Shown piece after piece: positions 1 to 11,914 of a stretch of 64,000 bases of DNA. Source of the stretch: Typhlomys cinereus. Lineage: Eukaryota > Chordata > Mammalia > Rodentia > Platacanthomyidae. The notes under the pieces are model-generated. The model made no database searches. It was not told where the DNA came from and saw nothing but the letters and a program-made list of their open reading frames with translations. How positions within the stretch are numbered: position 1 is the first letter of the stretch; every line of letters starts with the position of its first letter. Position numbers and translations under genes: made by a program. The stretch covers positions 6,291,565 to 6,355,564 of the forward strand of contig JALPQD010000044.1 of the NCBI GenBank assembly GCA_023101885.1, written 5' to 3'.

Positions 1-2776
1 CATATGAAGTTTTTATATTTCTCAAAATACAAGGTGAAATATGATATAAAAACATTATAAAAATAACAAATATTTAAATATTGGGAGCTACCATATTAAA
101 AAACCATATACTTTCACTCGCCATTATTATTCTTGCAATCACTTTCACATTTTCAAATAAGATTAAAATTCAAATAATAATGAAATTCAGATAATAAATT
201 ATGAGTCATTTACATGTTGTTAGAAGCACTTCTGGGATTATATCTACATGTATAACATGTATGTAGGTACATGTGCATCATAAATCTTACATGTATATGA
301 TATAGGTTACATATACAGATATAACTTACTTGTTTACTATATATATGTATATATATGCTTTAATTGAAGTTGCCTAAATTTTGAATTTTTTTAAGAGTAT
401 ATCTATTGTTTTATTAACTCTGGGTTTGTGATATTTATGTGTTTGTCAATCCTATTCAGTCATTACTTTATAAAAATTACAAATTGTATATACTTTCCAG
501 AACTACTTCCATAATTGCTAGCATATACATATAACCACATGATATGAATACTTAAATCTGCTTGGCCATTCTATGCTCACATTAGGCTAATGCATATTAA
601 GCACTTAACAACTGTTTGCTATATGAATGAGTAAATAAGTATCATTGATTCCAACTCTAGGAATCTCTCACTGAAATTTAGAGTAATTTAAATAGTCGTA
701 TATATTTTATGATTAATAATATGTAAAATATCTAATATTACTCTTTTGTGATATTTTAATATTTGCCACAATTTATAAATGTTTTCTCACATGTTCTTTG
801 TATCTACTGAGATAGCAGAAATAAATAGGGTGTTTCTAAAGTTTGCAAGTATTAGATTGGGGAAAGAAGATAACTATATTTATTTTATATATGCCAAAGC
901 ATAAATTATACATGTTCCTCCATCATAAACAAATAAATCTATTGTGCATTTTCTTATAAAGATTCATGTATGCAGAAACTATGAGAATACTTAGTTTGCA
1001 GTTTGTCTTTGATAATTACTACCTTAATATTAGCATGTCTTTAATAACAATACAATACCTTTATGATTAAGGTTGTCTTCTTCCTTTACACCATATTTAG
1101 TATCATTATTCTTTCAATTATCAATGCCAACTGAAGCACTGAAATTAATTTAATCCAGCGAATACAGAAGCAGATATAATGTATCTCGAGTTATACACTG
1201 TTTCCTGTGATTGGAGGATTTACTGTGAATCTGGAGATCTTAGGCAAATGCTGACGAATTCTTGAAGTTTTGATTTTAAAACATTAATTTTTGATCCCAT
1301 CCCAATAATTGTAAATAATTGCAAATTTACTTTAATTTACTTTGCAATCTTTACAACAGAAACATGTGGGCTTAATATATTCTAAGATAAGTGACATAAA
1401 GACTTTAATATTACAGACATATTCATTGTCCCTTTGCTGTTGTTTGAATTCTCTATTTATCCGAGCTCTGGTTGTGGTCTCAAAGTAACCTTTTTAAAAC
1501 AAGAAGGCTAAAGGCAGTAATAGCCACTGGTCCATCGCTACTTATCATGCTTAAAACATGATTGTTTTTGGAAACCTGTCTTGTTTAGGAACTGCTTTAA
1601 ACTTGCTGTACTATAATGGTTTTCAAAACAGCAGTGTTCTGACGTAGACTTTTTATTTATTTCTGCATCCTGTTATGTAATACAGGGGAGGGTTACTAGA
1701 GTTCCAATGTGAAGCAGTGAATTATAGAGATTTAGTTTGGTTAATTTTAACTTAAAACAATTTGTTCATTTGGAAAGCCAAGAGGTTAGACTACATTTGA
1801 ATGGATGAAGAACTGAAGTATAAAGTTATGCTAATGAGCATTATGTATGCATGGGTTAACTAAGAGCCTGCTAGTTTGAAGAATAATATTCATATATCCT
1901 TTTTGCTATAACATTTTCATCTTGTATGGTCTGGTTTAGTTTTATGTACTGGTGCTTGAGGTCTATTGAGGTTAGAGCAGTTTTCTTAGTTGTTTCTTTG
2001 ACTATGTAAAATTTTCTGAGTGTACGTCTAAAGATAATTTTGATATGACTCAGATATTTGACTTTTTATTGAGCAAAAGAATGACAATTGAGCTGTCATT
2101 TCTTCACACAATATTTTTTCATCTGGGAATTTCTTAAATGAGGATATATTGTAATGTTGAAGGTTGCATAAGAAAGGCACTGTGCTCATCGAAGGATCCT
2201 TTGAGGCATTTTGGTGATGGTTTTCAATGAGCCATATTAAAAGCAATTTTTCTCCCAGTAGTAGCAGTGACAATATTGAGGCAAGATGGAAAATGTCTTG
2301 ACACTACAAAGAAAATCACAATTTCTGGGGAATTATTATCTAGTCTCGTCAGACTCTGTATAACCTTACAGTGGACAGACTGCTGAGTTTTAGGAGGCTC
2401 TTAAGACTTGTTTTGTAGTTAATTCATTTCATCTGTTGTTTGCTTAGGTAACTCATTTTTACATGTTACATAATTAAAACAGAGGGACTCTGAATGAATG
2501 TGCAATTATGCATCTATGACATCTTGCATGCTTCCTTGGTACTGATCTTCATCTTTAACAAAAATATTTTATGATTGCTGCTTTTCTCTATTAAAGATTA
2601 AAAGAATTCTGGGTTTGATACATGTAGCTCAGGGGTTAAAACTCTGCCTTGCAAGCAGCATCCCAGGGGAATTATAGTGTGTTCTGCTTCCAGCCTTGGT
2701 AGGCAGAGCCTGGGAAATACCAGAGGGAAGTAAAAGCAATCTAAGATGATTCCTGAAGTCACTCTTGGTCCTGCAC

Positions 2777-3181
2777 TGTGGGATCCAGTGCCCACTCACG
2801 CACTCATTCACTCACTCAAACACACAGCTGCTGGCTGTGATGAAAGCAGGTTCCAGCCATCCCCACCTCTGCCTCTACCCCCAGAGACGGGGAGATTGTC
2901 AGAAGCAGATCTCAGTTTATTGGGGGGAGAAAAGGAACTTTTGTAGACAAAGGCCACCAAGGCACAAAACGGGCATTCAATTGTGTCATAAGGTCAAGAC
3001 ATCCACAGGTGCTAAAGGTCAAGTTCAATGTCACTCAGCACAGGAAGCAGGTAGATACCTGAAAGCCAATTAGGGCTCTCTGTGAAGTGATCAGGTTAAG
3101 CCCAAGACCCTTGCTCTCAGTGCCATCTTTAGTCCCATGTGCTTGGCCCTGCCCTGGGGCAAATCCTGGGCGGGCCCAACA
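2777..3181 (-). mobile_element. Possible solo LTR nested in the SINE
   Basis: The segment begins TGTGGGATCC and ends GGGCCCAACA, giving TG...CA termini with a rough inverted match, as in retroviral LTRs. It is flanked by CTGCAC (2771-2776) and CTCCAC (3182-3187), a possible 6-bp target duplication with one mismatch, the length typical of class II (ERVK-type) elements. Read on the minus strand it contains a CCAATAAACTG block (near 2914-2924) that could be the polyadenylation signal of an R region. No coding sequence is present. The left border is uncertain: the first 25 bases also resemble the SINE tail, so the insertion may start nearer 2829. Confidence 0.4.
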
Positions 3182-3212
3182 CTCCACAGCAACACACCAT
3201 GCCCTCTGATAT

Positions 3213-3236
3213 CACACACACACACACACACACACA
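3213..3236. repeat. (CA)n microsatellite, SINE tail
   Basis: A pure CA run of 12 units, immediately after the SINE 3' motif CCTCTGAT and before an A-rich end. It is best read as part of the SINE tail rather than an independent microsatellite. Confidence 0.85.
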
Positions 3237-4383
3237 ACCTAAATAAATTGAAAAAATGTAATAAAGAATTCATCTGTATTGTCCATAATATAGATTACAT
3301 GAGTTGAAATAATAAACATCATTTTCTTTTAAAAATGTTGAATTTTTGCCAGTTATTATAATATGTAGTGGCATCACCATAGTAATGTGTGTCAGTGAGG
3401 ATATTTAGCAGCATGGGTTGGGGATCAAGAACTTGATGGTAAGAAGAATAAAGACTACTTCTCTTTTCTTCCATTATTTGCTGGTGTCATTCCCTTCAAG
3501 CCCACTTGTGTATGGGAAATGGTAAAGCACTGGTACTTGAACATAGTTGCAGTTGTTGAGCTTCTTTGCAAAAGAGGTTCCAGACTTAACTAAAGGCTTC
3601 ATTTTCATAACAGACAGCCACAGGCTTTTGAGCTGGTGTCTTGGGAGGTTGAGTATTGGAGGGTAAAACCGTCATGTTCACTCCTTTCATCCATTTGGAG
3701 TTAGAGTGGTAGCTTTTGTAGAAACAGTAAGTCTTTTGTTCCAAGAAATCACACACTAGTTTTTTTTTTTTTTAAATGATGACTGACACAAAGCTAGCAT
3801 ACTCAGAAGACTATGTCTTTGAGGATCTTTAGCTACGTGTATGTAAATGTGTGGTACTGTCATGCAACTTACAAATGGTTCAAACATATTCTTTAAAACA
3901 GTCTCAGTAGGGAATTTTCTATGGCAACCTGTTTAAGCAGCTAAAGTTGCCTTGGGTACTTTAAAGCAATTTCACTGAATTAAATAAATGTCTAAATTTT
4001 CACATATTTTTGAGGAAATGCATGCCTTCCTATTTCCTGAATTAGTCCAAATTAGTGAGATATTACTATATATTTAATTCTAGTACTGCTGTAGCTACCT
4101 TGGTAAAGGAGTAATTAATGTTGCACATTAGGTAAGAAGCAGCAATTGATTTTTGCTTCTATTTGGCTTATCTTTTCTGCTTAAGTGCTGATATTTAATT
4201 TGTAGGAAAACCTCTAAACAGGTCTGTATTTTTATGTTTGTCTTCTTCCCTGAGCTAATGAAATAAACACATTTATTGATTTCAGAATCAGCTTTATTAA
4301 TGTAGTTAATATGCCTCACTAATGTTATTTTTTGTACTTGGATTAGTATCATTATTGTTTATGAATCAACATTTTTCTTTCAG

Positions 4384-4485
4384 GTCCAAAGAATGCAGAA
4401 GCTGCAGAAGAAAATAAGGGTGCACCTGCAAAGAAGAAAGTGAAGGAATTAAGAGTTTTGGATCCCAAAACAGCCCAGAATCTGT
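4384..4485 (+). CDS. DIAPH2: DIAPH2 exon: linker and start of the FH2 core
   Basis: The exon follows the acceptor TTTCTTTCAG and ends at donor GTATGT (4486). In the frame that joins the next exon it reads PKNAEAAEENKG, then APAKKKVKELRVLDPK, then TAQNL plus the first base of a serine codon. The lysine-rich block followed by VKELRVLD-KTAQNL is the hallmark of diaphanous formins just before the first actin-contacting helix of FH2; the N-terminal part is the variable linker of the FH2 dimer. Length is 102 nt: two bases, 33 codons and one base. The first bases, GTCCAAAGAAT, closely resemble GTC-CAA-AAG-AAT, the codons expected for the V-Q-K-N of DIAPH2 as I recall it, with one A missing; see findings. 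The rest of the exon shows no damage. Confidence 0.92.
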
Positions 4486-4615
4486 GTATGTAATATTTTC
4501 TACAGGGGAGTGTGGGATATTGAATGTGTTGAAACAAACTTGAACAGCTATCTTTAGCATCTGCTAGAAGCTTTATCCTATGGAAATATAATTTGAATTT
4601 CCTTGTGCCTCTTAG

Positions 4616-4792
4616 CCATTATGGAGAAAATCGTTATTTTTAGTCCAGGTGAAGCCCATGATTTTTTAAAAAAATTTTTGAGGGTTAAGTTAGAGGTTGT
4701 TAAAGGAGAGAAAGAACAGAACTCAGGGACTCCAGATGTGGAGTGCCATGAGGGGCAGGTGCTGGAGCTCATTACAGTTCTAAAAAGCACTG
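4616..4792 (+). other. Unidentified open segment, possible cryptic cassette exon
   Basis: The segment follows a pyrimidine-rich acceptor-like TTCCTTGTGCCTCTTAG and ends before GTAAAA. It is 177 nt, a multiple of three. If spliced after the 4384-4485 exon it would continue that exon's frame (T plus CC gives serine) without a stop and rejoin the 8338 exon in frame. The reading includes IMEKIVIFSPGEAHDFLKKF and EVVKGEKEQNSGTPDVECHE. I do not recognise this protein and no known diaphanous formin I recall has it. It could be chance, an old pseudogene fragment or a lineage-specific exon. It would insert 59 residues just before the first core FH2 helix, which makes inclusion in a working formin doubtful. 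Confidence 0.2.
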
Positions 4793-4949
4793 GTAAAAAG
4801 GAAATAGTGAATATATTGTAACGTATGCCAGCATTGAAAATAACGTGGTTATTTTGCTTTCCTATCTAATACTTGCATTCATTTTTTCGCTTTGTATTTC
4901 TCTTCCTCAACTCTCTCTGTCTTCCTCACCACTCTCTCTGCTTGTAGAT

Positions 4950-5135
4950 ACATGTGCATGTGTGTCCAGCAAGGTGCTTGCAATGCTTCCTGTATCTGTT
5001 TCCTTCACCATTATAGAAAAACTGGGATGATGATGCTACTATGCCTGGCTTTCAATGTGTTCTGCTAACTTGAACTTATGTCCTGACATATGTGTGTCAA
5101 GCACTTTAGCCACTGAATCTCCTTTCAAGTCCTGC
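4950..5135 (-). mobile_element. B3/B3A-like SINE remnant
   Basis: On the + strand the motifs run in the antisense order typical of B3A: CTGGGATGATGATGCTAC, ATGCCTGGCTTT, then TCAAGCACTTTAGCCACTGA and ATCTCC, which corresponds to the reversed tRNA-like head. The pyrimidine-rich part upstream (4905-4950) may belong to it. It is strongly diverged, so the exact borders are uncertain. Confidence 0.5.
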
Positions 5136-5671
5136 AATTGAGATTCTTCAGAGTACTCATTAGTCACACTGGAAGTTTCTTTTATTGCTCTTCCTATATA
5201 TGTAAGTTAGTTATAATGTTATCAAGTTGAATAGTTAACTATGTACTTTAAAACTGGTTATTGAACCTTAAAACTGATAACAAACCAACCAACCATTGAA
5301 TATGATTTAGATAATGTACATGAGCAATTAAGCTCATCTTTATTTAAACATGTCCCTATATTTTACTTTGATATATTCTTGCCTCTGTTTTGAATTCAGA
5401 ACATTTTATCATCAGTGCAGAATACTGTGTAGATTCTGCAGCTACTAAAACATTGTGCATCAGAAATTTGAACAAATAAAGCATTTAATTGTACAATGTA
5501 TACCTTGGAAGTTTATTTTTTGAAGGAATATTTAATTGTGATTGTGATTCAAATAAACAATTCATATTCGTGTCATAAGAACATCGATATTTACTAATAG
5601 GTATTTGGAATTTACATACTGCTTGTCTAATAATCCATTATTTTCAGGTAAAATATTTAGCCTATATTATG

Positions 5672-5880
5672 TGTGTATCTATGTGAAAGAGGAAAAGAGA
5701 GTAAGAGGAGAAGAGGAAGGGGAGAGGGATGGAAAGAATTCATGAGAAGGTCAGAGGACACTTCAAAGTTTGTAACGTCTTCCTACCATATAGGCTCCAG
5801 GGATGGAACTCTGATCGCCAGGGTTGCATTTAGGCATCTTTTCCCACCAAATCTTCTTGCCAGCTTGATGCTTTTTCTTT
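5672..5880 (-). mobile_element. B2/B3-like SINE remnant
   Basis: It starts with a GA-rich run (5682-5745), followed by AGGTCAGAGGACACTT and CAGGGATGGAACTCTGATCG, the antisense core of the rodent B2/B3 group. The head-proximal end is degenerate. No target duplication was found. Confidence 0.45.
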
Positions 5881-6761
5881 ATAAAGTTGGTTTTCAGATT
5901 TCTTTTGTTAGAAAAGGTGTAATCTTGAATGCTGTCTGTCCTCTATCCCCATAATTGATTTCAATCATGAAATTCTCATTCAATCTTTTATATCTTGGTG
6001 ATCTTTTGCCTAGCTAATTGAGGATTCACTGCTTCTACAGTAAAGTCCTATGGACCTTTTCACAAACAGAAAAAATAATATATGTGTTCAGGTTCTACTT
6101 AGAAGTTCATGCCTATATTTAAAATTAAAAGTTTTATTTAGTGGAGATTCAAGTGGAACATGCTGTTGTAAAAGTATTTTCTGATGTTTTGTATACTATT
6201 TAGGTAAAATTTGTTGAATTTTTCAGTAGGATATAAAACACATCTAGTGGAGTCAAGGTTGACAGGGGAACTGATTTTATCTGTCAAACTACTAATAATA
6301 CATCACACGATTGTCAGCAGGAATACAGAATTCATTGATAACTCAAGACTTTCAATTTTTTTTTCTGAAATACCATAGCCCTGCATTATTGGTGGAGAAT
6401 AGATTCCAAACCTCCTGATGATTGATTGAATGCACAGGTAGTTCTGAACCTTGCCTATCTATGTACTGTTTTTCCTGATAATAAGGTTTCATGTATAATT
6501 TAGGCACAGTAGGATCTTAACAACAGTAACATAAAACAATTATCATAACTGTATTATCATGAAAGTTTTATGAATATGGTTGACTCTTTCTTTGGATGTC
6601 TTACTCTATTGTGCTCCCCCTACTTTGGCAACATGGGACATAAAAGAAATCACCTGCAACTTCCATCTATGCACTGTCCTTTCAGCCCATTATTAAATAG
6701 AATGTGGCTTCCTTGAGCATAAGCATTTCAATACCTTTACAGTCAAACTGATAGCACAAAA

Positions 6762-7135
6762 GGCTGCTGTACTAGTGAGCCTTTCCTGTCTGGCAAAATA
6801 CCCAAGCAAATCAATATTAAGGGATGGGGTGGGGAGAGTTTGGTTTGGTTCATGGTTTCCATGCTCTCAATCCATCCACTATTGGGCACTTCCATGGCCC
6901 AAAAGTGAGCCAAAGTATTGTGTGAACAGTTGGACAGAGCATACGTTCTCACTTCATGGTGGTCAACAGAGAGCAAGATAGGAAGAATTCTTCGGAAAAG
7001 ATATACCCTTCAAAGGCACATACTCCCTTTTCCAGTAGTGAATTTGACGAATAATTCATTGATGGATTAATAATGCATTCTGCTGCGAATTCATCAATGG
7101 ATTAGTCAAAGTGCTTCTATTCCACTCTCTTTCCC
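6762..7135. repeat. Diverged rodent interspersed repeat (family not named)
   Basis: The segment contains runs (TTTGGTTCATGGTTTCC, AAGTGAGCCAAAG) that resemble a medium-copy repeat also suspected at 14935-15305, 24365-24595, 38600-38830, 39930-40260 and 55095-55265. It contains an imperfect 16-bp direct repeat, AATTCATTGATGGATT (7053-7068) and AATTCATCAATGGATT (7088-7103). I cannot assign a family by eye. Confidence 0.3.
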
Positions 7136-7478
7136 AGAGCTTCACTACCAAATATTGTATTGGAGAGAAAGTCTTTAATGAAAGGGAGGCATTTCATGTC
7201 CAAGGCATAACATTTACTATGTGATTAACAAATGACATGCAGTTCTCAGATGCACTGGACAAGGGAAGGAATAAGACAAAATGAGGCAGAATGTGATGAC
7301 ATGGAATTTCACGATGCTATTCAGAATAGTTCATAATTTAAAACAATTTTTTTCTTCATCTTTGCATGTCAGTATATCTTCAGAATATAGTTGAGTGTGG
7401 GTTACCAAAACCTAGAAAATTAAGTGTAAAAAGGGAGACTATACTATTGATTAATGTGAGTTAAAAAATGGTTAATTC

Positions 7479-7567
7479 TTGCTCGTTTCAACAGCACATA
7501 TATTAAAATTGGAACGATACAGGGATGGTTAGCATGACATGCAAATTCTTGAAATATTCCACATTTA
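7479..7567 (+). pseudogene. U6 snRNA retropseudogene with internal deletion
   Basis: Blocks of U6 spliceosomal RNA appear in order: TGCTCGTTTCAACAGCACAT, then ATTAAAATTGGAACGATACA, then GGTTAGCATG, then ACATGCAAATTCTTGAAATA and TTCCACATTT. Compared with U6, about 17 bases carrying CCCCTGCGCAAGGAT are missing between AGCATG and ACATGCAAATTC, and several CpG-type positions have changed. There is no U6-type upstream promoter (TATA and PSE) in the 60 bases before it, and an A-rich stretch follows, so it is a dead L1-mobilised copy and not a functional snRNA gene. Confidence 0.9.
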
Positions 7568-8309
7568 AAAGAAAAAAGTGGTTAGTTTACTGTCATTCCT
7601 GAGAACCACTATGTTGGATATATCTGAAAATCTTAGCGTTAAATTCTTCAATGAGTATTTGCTTTAAATGTTGTTTCTTTTTTAGAACTCTCTGTTCGTT
7701 TCATTAATCCATCCATTAATTAACAGTTATTTTGTGGGTTGGGTGTTTAATTTTTGTACCTCTCTATATCTTCTGTATGTCAACCCCTGTTTATTATATA
7801 GTTAGCAGTTTTTTTTCTTTACCTAGTCTGTTCACTGCTAATTCTGTTGTTTCCTTTGCTAGGCTTTCTAGTAGCATGTAGCCCCACTTTTCATTCTTCT
7901 GAAAATGAAGCTCAAGTCTTTGTATGTTAATAAAGATTTTTACACGAGTTAAAATTTTAAGTTCTACATTCATTGAAAAGACCAACTCGAACTAAAACTT
8001 TTGTTTTTATGGGTCACTTTGTATCATCTCAATCTGAAATGTCTGAGCATATAATCATTAGTGCTATAGTATGAGTTTTATTTTATGAGTGTGCATATAT
8101 ATCTGTGTATGAGTATATAAATATGCATGTATATGTTTAAGCTACAGATATGATATTCTGAAGTAATATTGCATTTTCTATATTTTAGTGGAACAGTTCC
8201 TTAAATTTAAACAGCTTGGGTGTATTCATAATCGTATAAATTATTATTAATGAAAATTTCTGAGTTTGGTTCTGCAAAATGGGAATTAGGTTTATATCTG
8301 AGCGTTTAG

Positions 8310-8531
<222 letters not shown>

Positions 8532-11302
8532 TAGATAATTTAATTAGTGATGTCTTCTGTGTTTGTTACTAAGAGGGTTTAACTCAAGATGCAGTTTTCA
8601 AATCTGTTTCAGCCATTTACATTAGCTCCTCTGCTTTTAAATGGAAGCATGTGCACATGTAAATACATCATACATTGTTATTTACTGCACTTTAAAAATA
8701 TTATTTTGAAAGTAATGATTTTAATACCTTATGGAATGCAGGACAGAAATAAGAGATTCTTATCTTTTATCTTTTATATTGATTAATTCTTTAAATATGA
8801 ATATAAAAATTTATTAATTGCATTTTTGTTTCTGTTTCATTTTGTTTTATAATATGAAATATATATATATATTATATATATATATAATTGTATAAATCAT
8901 GAAATGATTTGTTAGTTTGGTGCCTGGAGGCCCATACGATGCAAGGATAATACTGACTGATTCCTGAAAATTATCCTTCATCCTGCATTTGTACACATGT
9001 TGCCTCTCTCTTTCCTCTCTTTTCTCTTTCTCATAAATAAATACATGAATAAATATATAAATGAAAAATTTAAGTACATTAGTTAATTTTCCTTTAGTTA
9101 GGAGGAATGAATTTCTTCCAGTTTGGAAATAACAAAGAATGAGACTGATTAGACATTACTGAATTTGCTAGTTTGATCTAGTCTACTTTCCAGTTAAGCA
9201 GCTGTATTTAAAATCATGTTATGTTGGATCCCTGCTTTCTGTTTTGTTGAGGAAGTTGACTGACAGAGAACTTCATGGGTTACCTTGTGTTACTGCATGT
9301 GCCATGCTTGCTGTGCATAGGTTAACATGGGCCTGTGGAGTCTATCTCTGTGTTTTTGACCTCTATATACTTTCACAAGACTTTATCTTTTAAACACCTG
9401 GGAACTTTTCTTCTTTTCTTCTACCATTTTTCTACGTTCTTTTTGTTTTGTGCTGTCTCTTTGCTGGACTCTTTGAAAAACTGGTTTGCTTTTTCTTTCG
9501 GTCCCAGAGATTAAGATATTTTTCCCATGCCTACTCTGCTTATTTAAGATGCATTCTTTTAGTTTTACTGACGGAATGAAAGCATTGTAAAATATAAATA
9601 AGTGAAAGAAATATGAAGAATAAGTCACTTTAATCAAAAAGATTAATGTGACCAATATCTAGATGCAGCAATGGTGTGAAAATACTCTTGTAAGAGGAAA
9701 CTCCTTAGTTAAAACAGAGAGTTTTTCCACCTCCTCTAATGCTTCGCTTTTGTCAGGCAGAAAGGAGTAGAAACACCAGCACTTTCTTTTTCCATCCCAC
9801 ACCAAATATGTTTCCTTCAGTGATGCAAAAGTAACAATTTGCCATTCATATGAGGTGTTTACCTCTTATGTCTAATTACCAGTAACACATTGATAATTCA
9901 TAACATTAAATATGTGTCATCAGATTAACTTTGTTGTAAGTTCTGTTTTATTATAGTGCTAAATTCCATGCAAGCATAATCGCAGTTTGTTGCTCATGAC
10001 AACACAAACATCAAAAACAATTAAGAATACATAATTCCCAGGGACTTGAACTAACACCAGTATTACCTTCTCCAAGCAGACAACAAATAGATAATGGTTA
10101 TTTGTCTTACTTTTGAAAACTACTTTTATTCAATCAATATGCCAAGGCTCAAATGTTAAGGTTATTAATTAAAAATATTAATGTCTCCAACAATTCCAAA
10201 TATGCAAAATTCAAACAGAAACTGAATTTGTAGTGTAGAAGAAGTTAAAATGCCCTACAGTGCTTGCTATAATGTCTATAAGGTTTAGATATACTTAAAA
10301 TATAATATTCTGAGATTTTTGAGGGCTTTTAATGTGTATAACTATAAGTTACTTCTGAATAATGAGTAAAAGATTTAGGTGATTATTGGGATTGTTATTC
10401 CAATTTTGTAAGTCTGATTTATTATAATTAGCTCATTAACTGAGGACAAACAAAAGTAGGTACAGGATACCTCTATTTTTAAATATACACAGACAGACAC
10501 ACATGCATTCTTCGAGATAATTAGTGCTTGCAAATCATTCTTTGATGTTCAGATAAACCCTATTGTGGTAGAGAATTTGTGCTCATACATGAAAATAATA
10601 TGATCTGTATAGAAAAGAGTATACTATTATGGAACAGTTTACAAAGAGATGATTCGGCATACAGAAAGAATCTATGGATGTGTAAAATAATCTTTTAAAA
10701 ATTGAATTCTAATTAATATTTAGTATTTCTCTTAATTAAAATTTAGGCAACAATCCAAAACCATATTATCAGTACTCCTAGAATTGACAGAAAATAGTAA
10801 ATATTTTCTTATCATATTCCAGCTGTGGCAGCTATCTTGAAAAATTGTTTATACTCATTACTACTTCAAGATTAAAGTACTTATTAGTTTTGCTTCTACA
10901 TCTTTTTAGTGCTTTAATCAAGGAACACATCAATTATTATATCTCAACTTATTTTATAAATATGTTGACAACTATTTCAGTGTGTTTGGTTCCTCGTGTA
11001 ACCCTATGTATTCTATTTTATTCTGAGAAGGAATCGAGATATGTGAAAGGTTTTTGGGATACACAGAAAGGCCAGAACTTAACATAGGGCGCACTGCGAT
11101 TAAGGGAGTTTTCTTGGAACAATGTCCCCTTGAACTAGACTGTGAATTACTTATAGAATTCAGTAAGGAATGAAGAAACAGGAATAGTGGGCAAAGGTTT
11201 TCTCTATTAATTTAGGATAGCATTGAGAAGGCTTATGAGAGATGATTTTTAATGTGGTCAAGGTCATATTATAGGGACAGCTCATGAATGTATAAATCAT
11301 AG

Positions 11303-11460
11303 CCTGCCGCTCCCCTTTTCTCCCTACCCTTTTATTACTGTTTCTGCGGCTACTATTGCTTTTGCTGCTGTTTCATCTTTCTTGTCCTGCCTCTTTCCCT
11401 TTCATCCCTTGTTCCTTCCCTCTTTCATTCTAGTCCCCCTCCCTTCATTCTTCTCTATTT
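11303..11460. repeat. Pyrimidine-rich tract
   Basis: About 160 bases almost free of A and rich in CCTT/CCCTT blocks (for example TCTTTCCCTTTCATCCCTTG). It could be an old antisense L1 3' UTR polypurine tract or simple low-complexity DNA. No flanking L1 motif is clear. Confidence 0.5.
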
Positions 11461-11914
11461 CCAATAGACATTATCTGGCATTTCTGGCGCTCAACTGATG
11501 GAATGTTCATGTCCTGCACTTTAAAGTTAGGTACTGTTTCTTAATACATTTACTCCTTTTGACTTATTGCCAGCTCTTGTAGGCATCAGACTTTTACCCT
11601 TGGTAGACAACCTAAATGCTAAACTATTGAGTATGGACATGAATTAATTTTATAATTAGAAAAAAATATTATATCTGTAGTATATACCAAATGGCTTAAT
11701 AGACATAGAATAAACAGACAAACAATTGCTGTTTCAAGTCTCAGATAAAGTCCTAAACTCTATGGGGAAAAAGAAGAAGGGTATTCCTTGAAAAGGTTTG
11801 GTGGCAGTATGGTATACCACTGACAAAAAAAGATGAACCAAACATAAGAAAATGATAAAATCCAGGATAGAAGAGAAGAATTTTTGCAAGAAACATTATG
11901 TTAGAATTTGTTTT

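Larger units (their letters stand above)
2611..3262 (+). mobile_element. tRNA-head (B2/DIP-like) SINE carrying an internal insertion
   Basis: The head at 2611-2680 has the box-A-like run TAGCTCAGGGGTTAAA followed by CCTTGCAAGC. The body continues with GCAGAGCCTGGGAAATACC and GATTCCTGAAGTCACTC, the same order as in the copies at 11915, 32201, 41746, 59013 and 60719. The tail, ATGCCCTCTGAT plus (CA)n at 3213-3236, lies about 400 bases further on than in the other copies, so foreign DNA separates them. AAAGAATTC at 2601-2609 recurs at 3263-3271 and looks like the target-site duplication of the whole unit. This fits one SINE that was later interrupted. Two SINE 3' ends side by side is the alternative. 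Confidence 0.65.
1..4383 (+). other. Intron, 3' part, upstream of the first visible exon
   Basis: AT-rich intronic DNA. From 1 to about 2600 I see no gene, RNA or confident repeat, only short AT runs such as 341-358. A SINE composite occupies 2611-3262. From 3263 to 4383 there is again nothing recognisable apart from a T run near 3760. The intron ends in a pyrimidine-rich tract and a TTTCAG acceptor at 4378-4383. The preceding exon, expected to carry the start of FH2 and the FH1 end, is not in the window. Confidence 0.8.

Noticed and set aside
7479..7567. Functional U6 snRNA gene
   Set aside because: An internal block of the RNA is deleted, many positions are mutated and no U6-type TATA/PSE promoter is visible upstream.
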